Origin: Streptomyces sp. NBC_00582
Lineage (GTDB): Bacteria; Actinomycetota; Actinomycetes; Streptomycetales; Streptomycetaceae
Assembly (NCBI RefSeq): GCF_036345155.1
Contig: NZ_CP107772.1
Coordinates: forward strand, 2,170,001-2,234,000
DNA length: 64,000 nt
Reading direction: 5' to 3'
Shown here one piece after another: positions 46,641-55,309 of this stretch (within the stretch, counting starts at the first letter, position 1; each line of letters begins with the position of its first letter). The notes under the pieces were generated by a model. The model was not told the DNA's origin. It saw only the letters and a list, made by a program, of their open reading frames with translations, and made no database searches. A program made the translations under genes and the position numbers.

Positions 46641-47477
46641 GTGAGCAGCAAGGTCCCCCCGATCATCCTCAACAACGGCGTGGAGATGCCCCAGCTGGGC
46701 TTCGGGGTCTGGCAGGTGCCGGACGACGAGGCGGAGCGGGCGGTCTCCACCGCGCTGGAGGCCGGGTACCGCAGCATCGACACAGCGGCGATCTACGGCA
46801 ACGAGGAGGGCACCGGCAAGGCGATCACCGCCTCCGGCGTGCCCCGCGAGGACATCTTCCTCACCACCAAGCTCTGGAACTCCGACCAGGGCTACGACGC
46901 GACCCTGCGCGCGTTCGACACCTCGCTGGAGAAGCTGGGCCTGGAGTACGTCGACCTGTACCTGATCCACTGGCCGCTGCCGGCCCGCGACCGGTACGTC
47001 GACACGTACAAGGCGTTCGAGAAGCTGTACGGCGACGGCCGCGTCAGGGCGATCGGCGTCTCCAACTTCCCCGTCGAGCAGCTCGGGCGCCTGCTGGACG
47101 AGACGTCGGTCATCCCGGCGGTCAACCAGATCGAGCTGCACCCGCACCTTCAGCAGCACGCGCTGCGCGCGTTCCACGCGGAGCAGGGCATCGCGACCGA
47201 GGCCTGGTCGCCGCTGGGCCAGGGCAAGGGTCTTCTTGAGGTCCCGGCGATCGTCGCCATCGCCCAGAAGCACAACCGCACCCCGGCCCAGGTCGTGCTG
47301 CGCTGGCACCTGCAGATCGGCAACGTGGTGATCCCGAAGTCGGTGACGCCGTCGCGGATCAGGGAGAACATCGAGGTGTTCGACTTCAGCCTGGACACCG
47401 AGGACCTGGCGGCGATCAGCGCGCTCAACGAGGACCGGCGGATCGGCCCGGACCCCTCGACGTTCGACATCGGCTGA
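46641..47477 (+). CDS. aldo/keto reductase
   Basis: This 278-residue TIM-barrel reductase has the catalytic tetrad visible: Asp and Tyr in SIDTAAIYGNEE, Lys in LTTKLWN and His in YLIHWPLP. The NADPH-binding end is IPKSVTPSRIREN. The GTG start has GAAGGA upstream. Substrates are likely small carbonyls such as 2,5-diketogluconate-like sugars or aldehydes. Monocistronic, with a hairpin after the stop. Confidence 0.93.
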   Translation: MSSKVPPIILNNGVEMPQLGFGVWQVPDDEAERAVSTALEAGYRSIDTAAIYGNEEGTGKAITASGVPREDIFLTTKLWNSDQGYDATLRAFDTSLEKLGLEYVDLYLIHWPLPARDRYVDTYKAFEKLYGDGRVRAIGVSNFPVEQLGRLLDETSVIPAVNQIELHPHLQQHALRAFHAEQGIATEAWSPLGQGKGLLEVPAIVAIAQKHNRTPAQVVLRWHLQIGNVVIPKSVTPSRIRENIEVFDFSLDTEDLAAISALNEDRRIGPDPSTFDIG

Positions 47478-47478
47478 G

Positions 47479-47497
47479 CCCGTCCGGCGCGGACGGG
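47479..47497 (+). terminator. terminator after aldo/keto reductase
   Basis: CCCGTCCG and CGGACGGG pair around GCG, directly after the stop codon; a second GC-rich hairpin follows before the converging methyltransferase. Confidence 0.75.
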
Positions 47498-47571
47498 TGA
47501 GGGGGCGCGGCCGCCGGGTCGCGCCTCCTGGCTTCGGCCGGGGAGGCGCAGCGGCGGGGGTGGCGCCGCGG

Positions 47572-48513
47572 CTACGCGGGCTTCACCGCGGTATGCACGG
47601 TGTGGGCCGCCAGGACGAACACGTCCGGCCTGTGCTGGACGCCGGCCGGGTCGTCGGGGTCGAGGAGCCGGTCCAGCGTGGCGCGGTCCTCGGCGTCCAG
47701 GGTGTCGCCGTAGACGTCGCGCAGCCGGGACAGCGAGGCGGTGACGTAGGCGCGGGCCCGGTCGGAGGCGGGGGCGGGCAGGTCGAGCAGGAAGCTGCGG
47801 CTGCGGGTGTGCTTCAGCCCGGCGGAGGCGAGCAGCGCCGGCCAGTCCTCGGCCACCTCGACCGAGCCGGGCAGGTCGGCCCGCATCTGCGCGAACCACT
47901 GCTCCTGCAGGGCGTCGAGCCGCGCCTCCAGGCCGGGACGCCCGAGGCCGATGTCCCTCGGCAGGAACCGGCTGGGCAGACCACCCTCCATGATCGCCAG
48001 GGTTCCGCCGGGTGCGAGCCGCTCGGCGAAGGCGGTGAGGGCGGCGCGCTGGTCGCCCAGGTGGTGCAGGCTGCGGCCCGCCCACAGCAGATCGGCCGGA
48101 TAGTCCAACTCACCGAGGACGTCGGGGAGTTCACCGGTGAGGGTGCCGAAGCGGTCGGCGTGTCCGAGGCGGGCGGCCCGCTCGCCGGCCCGTTCCAGGA
48201 GCGGTGCGGAGCCGTCGACGGCCAGGACCCGGGCGCCGGGGAAGGTCTCGGCGAACAGACAGGAGACGACGCCGGGGCCGCTGCCGGCGTCGACGATCAG
48301 CCCGGGCTCGGTCACCTCCTTGCCGAGCCAGGCGAGGGCCCGCTCGTACAGGGGCGTGAAGAGTTCGGCCTGGGCCTCGAGGTGCGGGGCCATCGCCGCC
48401 CAGTCGATGTCGGTGTCGTGGTGGTGGCCGTGCCGGTGCCCACCGTCGTGGTGGTGCTCGTGGTCGTGGGCGGGTTCGCCCTGGTGCCGGTGCTCGTGCG
48501 GGTGGTGCGCCAT
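47572..48513 (-). CDS. SAM-dependent methyltransferase with histidine-rich N terminus
   Basis: This 313-residue protein carries 15 His in its first 32 residues (pattern HHPHEHRH ... HEHHHDGGHRHGHHH). A class I methyltransferase core follows, with motif I IVDAGSGPGVVSCLF near residue 75 and LLWAGRSLHHLGD. The His cluster would bind Zn, Ni or Cu; similar tails occur in metal chaperones and ZIP transporters, and are unusual on methyltransferases. Target unknown. The end converges on the aldo/keto reductase. Confidence 0.88.
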   Translation of the reverse strand: MAHHPHEHRHQGEPAHDHEHHHDGGHRHGHHHDTDIDWAAMAPHLEAQAELFTPLYERALAWLGKEVTEPGLIVDAGSGPGVVSCLFAETFPGARVLAVDGSAPLLERAGERAARLGHADRFGTLTGELPDVLGELDYPADLLWAGRSLHHLGDQRAALTAFAERLAPGGTLAIMEGGLPSRFLPRDIGLGRPGLEARLDALQEQWFAQMRADLPGSVEVAEDWPALLASAGLKHTRSRSFLLDLPAPASDRARAYVTASLSRLRDVYGDTLDAEDRATLDRLLDPDDPAGVQHRPDVFVLAAHTVHTAVKPA

Positions 48514-48628
48514 GGTGGTCAGCCTCTCGTCCGGTGTGCCGACAGAGTGCGCCGACGCACCGCACGAGGGCCATCACTGTTGCCGGGACGGCAAAAAATT
48601 CCTTCCGCCGGTCCCGGTATCCGACGCA

Positions 48629-48663
48629 TCCGGCCGCTCCCCGGGGGTACGGGAGCGGCCGGA
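48629..48663 (-). terminator. terminator after the GH6 cellulase
   Basis: A perfect 13-bp stem (TCCGGCCGCTCCC with GGGAGCGGCCGGA) and a 9-base loop, 20 bp after the cellulase stop. Confidence 0.85.
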
Positions 48664-48682
48664 CGGAACCCCGCGCGGGTTC

Positions 48683-50407
48683 CTACAGCGGCGGGTAGGC
48701 GTTCTGCATGAGCTGCTGGAACTGGGCCGAGAACCAGTGCCCGGACAGCGGTGCGTTCGCCAGGGCTCCCGACATGTTGTTGCCGTTGCGGGCGTTGCCC
48801 GTGTACGTCGGGTCGCACATGCGGTCGAAGCCCTTGCCCTCGTCGTTGGCGATGGCGGTGCTGGAGCCGTCGGACTCACCCGGCGGCTTCATCCACACGT
48901 ACGCGTCGATCCCGGCGGCCGGTGCGGCCTGCGGGCGCTCGCCGAGGCCGGCGCCGGACTGGTTGCACCAGTTGCCGATGTGGATACGGCGGTCGTAGCG
49001 GCCCCCGTTGACATAGGTGTCGACGCTGGTCGTGGCGCCCGGACCGGTGGGCCGTGCGGTGCCGCCCCAGCCGTTGCGGGAGGTGTCGATCAGCATGCCG
49101 ATGCCCGACCGGAAGCCGGCCGAGACGAGCTGGGTGCGGAAGGCCTGCGCGTACGACAGCTCGTCGACGTACCGGTTCCAGTCCACCCACTTCGACTGCC
49201 GTACGGAGGTGCCGTTGACGGAGTCGTTGATGGTGAAGTTGTTCTCCTTCAGGGCGCTGTAGTTCGCCGTGTTGGTGATGAAGCCGTGCACGTCGTCCAC
49301 CGTCGCGCCCTCCGCGGTGGCGGCCTGGTAGAAGAGCTGGGCGGAGGGGGCGAAGTTGTCGTCCCAGCCGAGCCAGCCGTGGTGACCGGCGTCGATGTAG
49401 TTGTAGACGTTGGGGATCGCGCCGAGCTTGTTCAGCGCGTAGCCGACGCCCTTCACGTAGTTGCCGTTGGCCTTCATGGTGTCGCAGGCTGCGGTGGCGG
49501 TGGGCCGGCTGCCGGTGTTGGTGACGAGGTTGGGCAGCGAGTCGATCTCGATGGTGGTGACGATCCGCAGCGAGGCGTACTTGCTGTCGGCGAGGATCGC
49601 CGCGATCGGGTCGATGAACTGCGTCTTGTACTTGTCGATCTCCGTCGGGCCGAGCTCGCCGTTGGAGGCGAGGGCGGCGCAGTCGCGTCCGGGCAGGTCG
49701 TAGACGACCAGTTGGACGACCTCTTCGCCGCTGCCCTTCTGCGCGAGGGCCGCGTCGAGGTGGGCGCGCAGCCCCATGCTGGTGCTGGTGCCGTTGATCG
49801 CGGCGATCCGGTCGAGCCAGACGCCGGTGGGCTGGTTGGAGATGCGCGAGCCACCCGTCTCGGCGGCCGCCTTCGCCGACCACTCCGGGTTCACGTACAC
49901 CTTGGCGCCCGCGTACGGGTTATCGACCTTGGTGGACGGGGTGCCCGGGTCGGTCGGGGTGCCGGGGTCGGTGGGCGTGCCGGTGCCGCTGTCGACGTTG
50001 CAGGTGACCCCGTCGAGGGTGAACGAGGCCGGCACCGCGTTGGTGCCGCTGTAGGAGGCCTGGAAACCGAAGCTGACCGAACCGCCGTTCGCCAGCGTCC
50101 CGTTGTAGGTCTCGTTGTTCGCGGTGACGGCCGTACCGGACTGGGTGATCTTCGCGTTCCAGCCGTTGGTGATCTTCTGGTTGCCGGCGTACGCCCACTT
50201 CACCGACCAACTCGTCTTGGCTGCCGAGTTGTTGGTGACGGTGACGTTGGCGGTGAAGCCGGTGTCCCACTGGTTCTGCACCGTGTAGGCGACGGTGCAC
50301 GGGATGGCGGCGATGCCCGGATCCCCCGGGACCACCGCGAGTGCCGTCCCGGAGGCGCCGGCGACCAGCGCCAGCGCGGCGAGCATCGCTGTTCTGCTAC
50401 GGCTCAT
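48683..50407 (-). CDS. secreted GH6 cellobiohydrolase with N-terminal CBM2
   Basis: The 574-residue protein has, in order, a signal peptide (1 to about 34), CBM2 bounded by Cys37 and Cys136, a short PTDPGT linker (about 142-157) and a GH6 domain from about 159. GH6 signatures are VVYDLPGRDCAALASNGEL (catalytic Asp region), NYIDAGHHGWLGW and DTSRNGWGG. The long loops suggest a processive exo-enzyme acting from the non-reducing end. It lies in the same direction as the GH5 gene (66-bp gap) and is probably co-transcribed behind its CebR-type box. Confidence 0.95.
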   Translation of the reverse strand: MSRSRTAMLAALALVAGASGTALAVVPGDPGIAAIPCTVAYTVQNQWDTGFTANVTVTNNSAAKTSWSVKWAYAGNQKITNGWNAKITQSGTAVTANNETYNGTLANGGSVSFGFQASYSGTNAVPASFTLDGVTCNVDSGTGTPTDPGTPTDPGTPSTKVDNPYAGAKVYVNPEWSAKAAAETGGSRISNQPTGVWLDRIAAINGTSTSMGLRAHLDAALAQKGSGEEVVQLVVYDLPGRDCAALASNGELGPTEIDKYKTQFIDPIAAILADSKYASLRIVTTIEIDSLPNLVTNTGSRPTATAACDTMKANGNYVKGVGYALNKLGAIPNVYNYIDAGHHGWLGWDDNFAPSAQLFYQAATAEGATVDDVHGFITNTANYSALKENNFTINDSVNGTSVRQSKWVDWNRYVDELSYAQAFRTQLVSAGFRSGIGMLIDTSRNGWGGTARPTGPGATTSVDTYVNGGRYDRRIHIGNWCNQSGAGLGERPQAAPAAGIDAYVWMKPPGESDGSSTAIANDEGKGFDRMCDPTYTGNARNGNNMSGALANAPLSGHWFSAQFQQLMQNAYPPL

Positions 50408-50473
50408 GAGTGCGGGTTTCCTTGTCCGTCGCGGGTGTTGTCCGTCCGTTGCGTCCCTTGCTGGGGGTGGCGC

Positions 50474-51976
50474 CTATCCGTCGAGGGCGCGCAGATGGTC
50501 GCGCAGCCCGATGCCGTACGCGGTGGGGGTCCCGTCGTAGCCGGAGATCAGGGACGGGCCCGAGGAGCAGTCCCAGGTGTTCCAGGTCCAGCCCAGGTAC
50601 GAAAGGCTCCGGTCGTCGAACCACTTCATGACACGGTCGACGAAGGAGTGCGCGCAGGTGTTCTCCCCGATCTCGCCCGCCACGAGCGGCACCTGGGCGG
50701 CGACGGGGGCGAGGGTGGAGTTCCAGCAGCTCTCGCTCGCGCAGGAGTTGAAGTTGTAGACGTGGTAGGCGGCGGCGAGATTGCCGGTCGGGTCGGTGGG
50801 TTTGTACGCCGGCCACTGACTGAGGTCGTTGGAGTAGGCGATGCCGCCGGCGAGGATCACGTTCCGGGCGCCGGTCGACCGTACGGAATCGACGAGATCC
50901 TGCATACCGGCGACCTCGTACCCGATACCGGGGCAGGTGCCGCCGTCCCGCCAGCACTGCCACGCCTGGGTGGTCGTGGAGGTCGCCCGGTCCGGGTAGG
51001 GCTCGTTGAACAGGTCGAAGACGACGGCCCGATCGCTCTTGAAGGTGTTCGCGACCGACGTCCAGAACGACGGTGTGTACTGCATGTCGGGCATCGGCTT
51101 CTGGCAACTGGCGTGCACGTCCGAGCAGCCGGCCGAGTTGCCGGTGTACTGGCCGTAGGTCCAGTGCAGTTCGACGACGGGTGTCATGCCGTGCGCCTCG
51201 ACGCGGGCCACCAACTCCTTGACGGCGGCGATGTAGTGCGACCCGCCGTAGGCGGGGTCGATGTTCGACAGGCCCAGCCAGCACTCCTCGTTGAGAGGGA
51301 TGCGGACCGTGTTCGCGTTCCAGTCGGCGATCGCCCCGACGGCCGCGTCGTCGACCGGGCCGTCCCAGATGCCGCGGCCCTGCACGCACATGAACTCGCC
51401 GCCGGACCGGTTCACGCCGAGCAGCCTGCGGGTGCGGCCGTCGGCGTCCACGAGCTTGTTGCCGGACACCTGCAGCGCGGGCGGCGCGTCACCGGTGCCG
51501 GGCGGGGTGGTGGCGGTCGCCGTGGGCGTCGGCGTGGGGGTCGGCGTCGGGGTGGTTCCGCCGTCGACGTTGCAGGTGGTGCCGTTGAGCCTGAACGTCG
51601 TGGGGGCGGTGTTCGCCGCGCCCTTCGACGCGATGAAGCCGGCGTCGACGCTCGCGCCGGTGCCGAGCGAGCCGTTCCAGCTCTCGTTCGCCGCGGTGAC
51701 GGTCGTCCCCGACTGGGACCACTTGGCGCTCCAGCCCTGGGTGACCCTCTGGCCGTTCGCGAAGTCGAAGGTCAGGCTCCAACTGCTCACGGCCGCCGCG
51801 TTGTTGGTGACCTTCACGGCGCCCTGGAAGCCGGCGTCCCACTGGCCGGTGACGGAGTACTCCACCGTGCAGGCGGGCGTGGCCCCCTGGGCCGTCATGA
51901 CCGGCAGGGTCACACCCGTCCCGAGGGCGACCGTGCCGGCGACGGCTAAAAAGATTGAACGAGGGGGGTGTCGCAT
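50474..51976 (-). CDS. secreted GH5 endoglucanase with N-terminal CBM2
   Basis: The 500-residue protein comprises a signal peptide (1 to about 31), CBM2 between Cys36 and Cys135, a Thr/Pro linker (about 140-160) and a GH5 domain from about 165. The acid/base is Glu325 in FDLFNEPYPD and the nucleophile Glu435 in VAGEIGENT. It cleaves internal beta-1,4-glucan bonds. First gene of the minus-strand cellulase pair; a CebR-like box lies 48 bp upstream. Confidence 0.95.
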   Translation of the reverse strand: MRHPPRSIFLAVAGTVALGTGVTLPVMTAQGATPACTVEYSVTGQWDAGFQGAVKVTNNAAAVSSWSLTFDFANGQRVTQGWSAKWSQSGTTVTAANESWNGSLGTGASVDAGFIASKGAANTAPTTFRLNGTTCNVDGGTTPTPTPTPTPTATATTPPGTGDAPPALQVSGNKLVDADGRTRRLLGVNRSGGEFMCVQGRGIWDGPVDDAAVGAIADWNANTVRIPLNEECWLGLSNIDPAYGGSHYIAAVKELVARVEAHGMTPVVELHWTYGQYTGNSAGCSDVHASCQKPMPDMQYTPSFWTSVANTFKSDRAVVFDLFNEPYPDRATSTTTQAWQCWRDGGTCPGIGYEVAGMQDLVDSVRSTGARNVILAGGIAYSNDLSQWPAYKPTDPTGNLAAAYHVYNFNSCASESCWNSTLAPVAAQVPLVAGEIGENTCAHSFVDRVMKWFDDRSLSYLGWTWNTWDCSSGPSLISGYDGTPTAYGIGLRDHLRALDG

Positions 51977-52023
51977 GAGCGACTCCTTGCAGCTCAGCGC
52001 GTCGTGACGGACGCGTCGACTGA

Positions 52024-52037
52024 TGGAATCGCTCCCA
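52024..52037. promoter_or_regulatory. CebR-like box for the GH5-GH6 operon
   Basis: TGGAATCGCTCCCA differs from the perfect CebR operator TGGGAGCGCTCCCA at two positions and lies 48 bp before the GH5 start. CebR is the LacI-type repressor relieved by cello-oligosaccharides. Confidence 0.75.
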
Positions 52038-52165
52038 CTGGTGTCTCGAAGCTAGCGCCAAGCGTCGGCAAAGAACAGGGGCGCCGCTGACTTTCCCTCA
52101 ACTTCTCCTGTCGAATGTTTTCGACTCTTCAAGCACCTTGACCGCCTTCACCCCTTTCCCCACTA

Positions 52166-52179
52166 TGGGAGCGCTCCCA
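52166..52179. promoter_or_regulatory. perfect CebR box for GH48
   Basis: TGGGAGCGCTCCCA, the exact streptomycete CebR operator palindrome, 62 bp before the GH48 start. With the facing box it makes a cellobiose-controlled divergent promoter. Confidence 0.88.
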
Positions 52180-52240
52180 CTGGTTCAGGGCTTGTTGCTC
52201 CTCCCCCCACCGTTCAGAGCCGCAAGGAGGAACCGGAACC

Positions 52241-55156
52241 ATGGATCCCGTACGCAGACGTCGCGCGACGCGGCGCCTGTGGACCGCCGTCGTCGCGGCC
52301 CTCGCGCTTCCCCTCGCCATGCTGAGCACGCTCCCGACGCCCGCCCAGGCGGCGGCGCTCCAGTGCAGCGTGGACTACAAGACCAACGACTGGGGCTCCG
52401 GCTTCACCGCCGACCTCACCCTCACCAACCGCGGGACCGACCCCATCAGCGGCTGGACCCTGACGTACTCCTACACGGGCAACCAGAAACTGACCAACGG
52501 CTGGAACGGCACCTGGGCCCAGTCCGGTCAGAAGATCACGGTGAACAACGCCACCTACAACGGGACCGTCGCGGCGGGCGCCGCGGTGAGCACGGGCGCC
52601 CAGTTCACCTACAGCGGCACCAACACCGCGCCCACGAGCTTCGCGGTCAACGGCACCACCTGCGCCGGCGCGCACCAGCCGCCGGTCGCCGTGCTGACCA
52701 GCCCGGCCGCGGGCGCCGTCTACACACAGGGCGACGCGGTGCCGCTCGCGGCGACCGCCGCGGCCGCCGACAACGCGACGGTCACCAAGGTCGAGTTCTA
52801 CGACGACACGACCCTGCTGGGCACGGACACCAGCTCGCCGTACACCCTGTCGGCCTCCGGCCTGGCGGTGGGCAGCCACTCGCTGGTGGCGAAGGCCTAC
52901 GACAGTCTGGGCGCGTCGGCCTCGTCGACGCCGGTCGGCATCACGGTCGCCTCGGGCCCGGCCGTGGTCGCCTCCACCAATCAACTGGCGGTGCAGCAGG
53001 GCAAGACGGGCAGCTACGAGGTGAAGCTGTCGACCCAGCCGTCGGCCAATGTGACGGTGGCGACCGCCCGGGTCAGCGGCAACACGGGGCTGACGGTGAC
53101 GGGCGGGGCCTCGCTCACCTTCACTCCGTCGAACTGGAACACCGCCCAGAAGGTGACCGTCACCGCGAACGCCTCCGGCACCGGCGCGGCCGTCTTCGAA
53201 TCGACGGCGACCGGACACGCGAAGGCGTCGGTCACGGTCACCGAGATCGCCGGCAGCAAGGTGTACGACGCGCGGTTCCTGGACCTGTACGGCAAGATCA
53301 CCAACCCGGCGAACGGCTACTTCTCCCCCGAGGGCATCCCCTACCACTCGGTGGAGACGCTGATCGTCGAGGCGCCGGACCAGGGCCACGAGACCACGTC
53401 CGAGGCCTACAGCTACCTGCTCTGGCTGCAGGCCATGTACGGAAAGATCACCGGCGACTGGACCAAGTTCAACGGCGCGTGGGACGTCATGGAGAAGTAC
53501 ATGATCCCCACCCACGCCGACCAGCCGACGAACTCGTTCTACAACGCGTCGAAACCGGCGACGTACGCGCCGGAGATGGACACGCCGAACGAGTATCCGG
53601 CGCGGCTGGACACCGGGGTGTCGGTGGGGTCGGATCCGATAGCCGGTGAACTGAAGACCGCATACAGTACGGACGACGTCTACGGTATGCACTGGCTGCA
53701 GGACGTCGACAACGTCTACGGCTACGGCAACGAGCCCGGCAAGTGCGAGGCGGGCCCGACCGCGACCGGACCGTCGTACATCAACACCTTCCAGCGCGGT
53801 GCGCAGGAGTCGGTGTGGGAGACGGTTCCGCAGCCGACCTGCGACGCCTTCAAGTACGGCGGTACGAACGGCTACCTGGACCTGTTCACCGGCGACTCCT
53901 CCTACGCCAAGCAGTGGAAGTACACCAACGCCCCGGACGCCGACGCGCGGGCGGTGCAGGCGGCGTACTGGGCGGACGTGTGGGCGACGGCGCAGGGCAA
54001 GGGCGGTGACGTCTCGGCGACCGTCGGCAAGGCCGCGAAGATGGGCGACTATCTGCGGTATGCGATGTACGACAAGTACTTCAAGAAGATCGGCAACTGT
54101 GTCGGTCCGACCGCGTGCGCGGCCGGCACCGGCAAGGACGCCTCGCACTACCTGCTGTCCTGGTACTACGCCTGGGGCGGCGCCACGGACACCAGCGCCG
54201 GCTGGGCCTGGCGCATCGGCTCCAGCCACACCCACGGCGGCTACCAGAACCCCCTGGCCGCCTACGCGCTGAGCAGCTACGCCGGCCTCAAGCCCAAGTC
54301 GGCGACGGGGCAGGCCGACTGGGCCAAGTCCCTCACCCGGCAGATGGAGTTCTACCGCTGGCTCCAGTCCAGCGAGGGAGCCATCGCGGGCGGCGCGACG
54401 AACAGCTGGGCCGGCCGGTACGCCACTCCCCCGTCCGGCACGTCGACCTTCTACGGCATGTACTACGACCAGCAGCCCGTCTATCACGACCCGCCGTCCA
54501 ACCAGTGGTTCGGCTTCCAGGCGTGGTCGATGGAGCGGGTCGCCGAGTACTACCAGCAGACGGGGAACGCCGCCGCCAAGACGGTCCTCGACAAGTGGGT
54601 CGACTGGGCGCTGTCCAAGACCACGATCAACCCGGACGGCACCTACCTGATCCCCTCCACCCTCCAGTGGTCGGGCCAGCCCGACACCTGGAACGCGTCG
54701 AGTCCCGGCGCCAACACGGGACTTCACGTCACCGTCGCCGACTACACCAACGACGTCGGCGTGGCCGCCGCGTACGCCAAGACCTTGACGTACTACGCCG
54801 CCAGGTCCGGTGACACGGAGGCGAGGACGACCGCCAAGGCGCTCCTGGACGGCATGTGGACCCACTACCAGGACGCGCTCGGCATCGCGGTCCCCGAGAC
54901 CCGCGCCGACTACAACCGCTTCGACGACGGCGTGTACGTCCCGAGCGGCTTCAGCGGGAAGATGCCGAACGGCGACACGATCAACTCCTCCTCGACCTTC
55001 ACCTCGCTGCGTTCCTTCTACAAGAACGACCCGGCCTGGTCGAAGATCGAGAGCTATCTCGCGGGCGGTGCCGCGCCCGTGTTCACGTACCACCGGTTCT
55101 GGGCCCAGGCGGACATCGCCCTGGCCATGGGCTCGTACGCGGAGCTTCTCGAATAA
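52241..55156 (+). CDS. secreted GH48 cellobiohydrolase with CBM2 and Ig-like modules
   Basis: The 971-residue protein has a signal peptide (1 to about 38), CBM2 between Cys42 and Cys141, an Ig-like module (about 148-236: [32 protein letters not shown]), a second beta-sandwich linker (about 243-335) and GH48 from 341 to the end. In GH48, the segment [10 protein letters not shown] holds the general-acid Glu. The enzyme works processively from reducing ends and is central to crystalline cellulose breakdown with the neighbouring GH6. A strong AAGGAGG ribosome site precedes the ATG. Confidence 0.95.
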   Translation: MDPVRRRRATRRLWTAVVAALALPLAMLSTLPTPAQAAALQCSVDYKTNDWGSGFTADLTLTNRGTDPISGWTLTYSYTGNQKLTNGWNGTWAQSGQKITVNNATYNGTVAAGAAVSTGAQFTYSGTNTAPTSFAVNGTTCAGAHQPPVAVLTSPAAGAVYTQGDAVPLAATAAAADNATVTKVEFYDDTTLLGTDTSSPYTLSASGLAVGSHSLVAKAYDSLGASASSTPVGITVASGPAVVASTNQLAVQQGKTGSYEVKLSTQPSANVTVATARVSGNTGLTVTGGASLTFTPSNWNTAQKVTVTANASGTGAAVFESTATGHAKASVTVTEIAGSKVYDARFLDLYGKITNPANGYFSPEGIPYHSVETLIVEAPDQGHETTSEAYSYLLWLQAMYGKITGDWTKFNGAWDVMEKYMIPTHADQPTNSFYNASKPATYAPEMDTPNEYPARLDTGVSVGSDPIAGELKTAYSTDDVYGMHWLQDVDNVYGYGNEPGKCEAGPTATGPSYINTFQRGAQESVWETVPQPTCDAFKYGGTNGYLDLFTGDSSYAKQWKYTNAPDADARAVQAAYWADVWATAQGKGGDVSATVGKAAKMGDYLRYAMYDKYFKKIGNCVGPTACAAGTGKDASHYLLSWYYAWGGATDTSAGWAWRIGSSHTHGGYQNPLAAYALSSYAGLKPKSATGQADWAKSLTRQMEFYRWLQSSEGAIAGGATNSWAGRYATPPSGTSTFYGMYYDQQPVYHDPPSNQWFGFQAWSMERVAEYYQQTGNAAAKTVLDKWVDWALSKTTINPDGTYLIPSTLQWSGQPDTWNASSPGANTGLHVTVADYTNDVGVAAAYAKTLTYYAARSGDTEARTTAKALLDGMWTHYQDALGIAVPETRADYNRFDDGVYVPSGFSGKMPNGDTINSSSTFTSLRSFYKNDPAWSKIESYLAGGAAPVFTYHRFWAQADIALAMGSYAELLE

Positions 55157-55183
55157 GTCCCCGCTAACGCTCCGCGTACCGCG

Positions 55184-55218
55184 CCGGGCGGCCCCTTCCC
55201 GCATGGGGGGCCGCCCGG
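55184..55218 (+). terminator. terminator between GH48 and GH74
   Basis: CCGGGCGGCCCC and GGGGCCGCCCGG form a perfect 12-bp stem with an 11-base loop, 27 bp after the GH48 stop. GH74 is therefore likely transcribed separately, or by read-through. Confidence 0.85.
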
Positions 55219-55309
55219 TAGTCGCACATCCCGCACACCGCACCGTCCGCACGTCGCACGTCTCGCACCTCCCCCCGCACCCATGGCTTCGCGAGGAAGG
55301 ACCCCCACC

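Noticed and set aside
48137..51949. 1270-codon plus-strand frame opposite the GH6 and GH5 genes
   Set aside because: Mirror of the real minus-strand enzymes with no recognisable domains or ribosome site.
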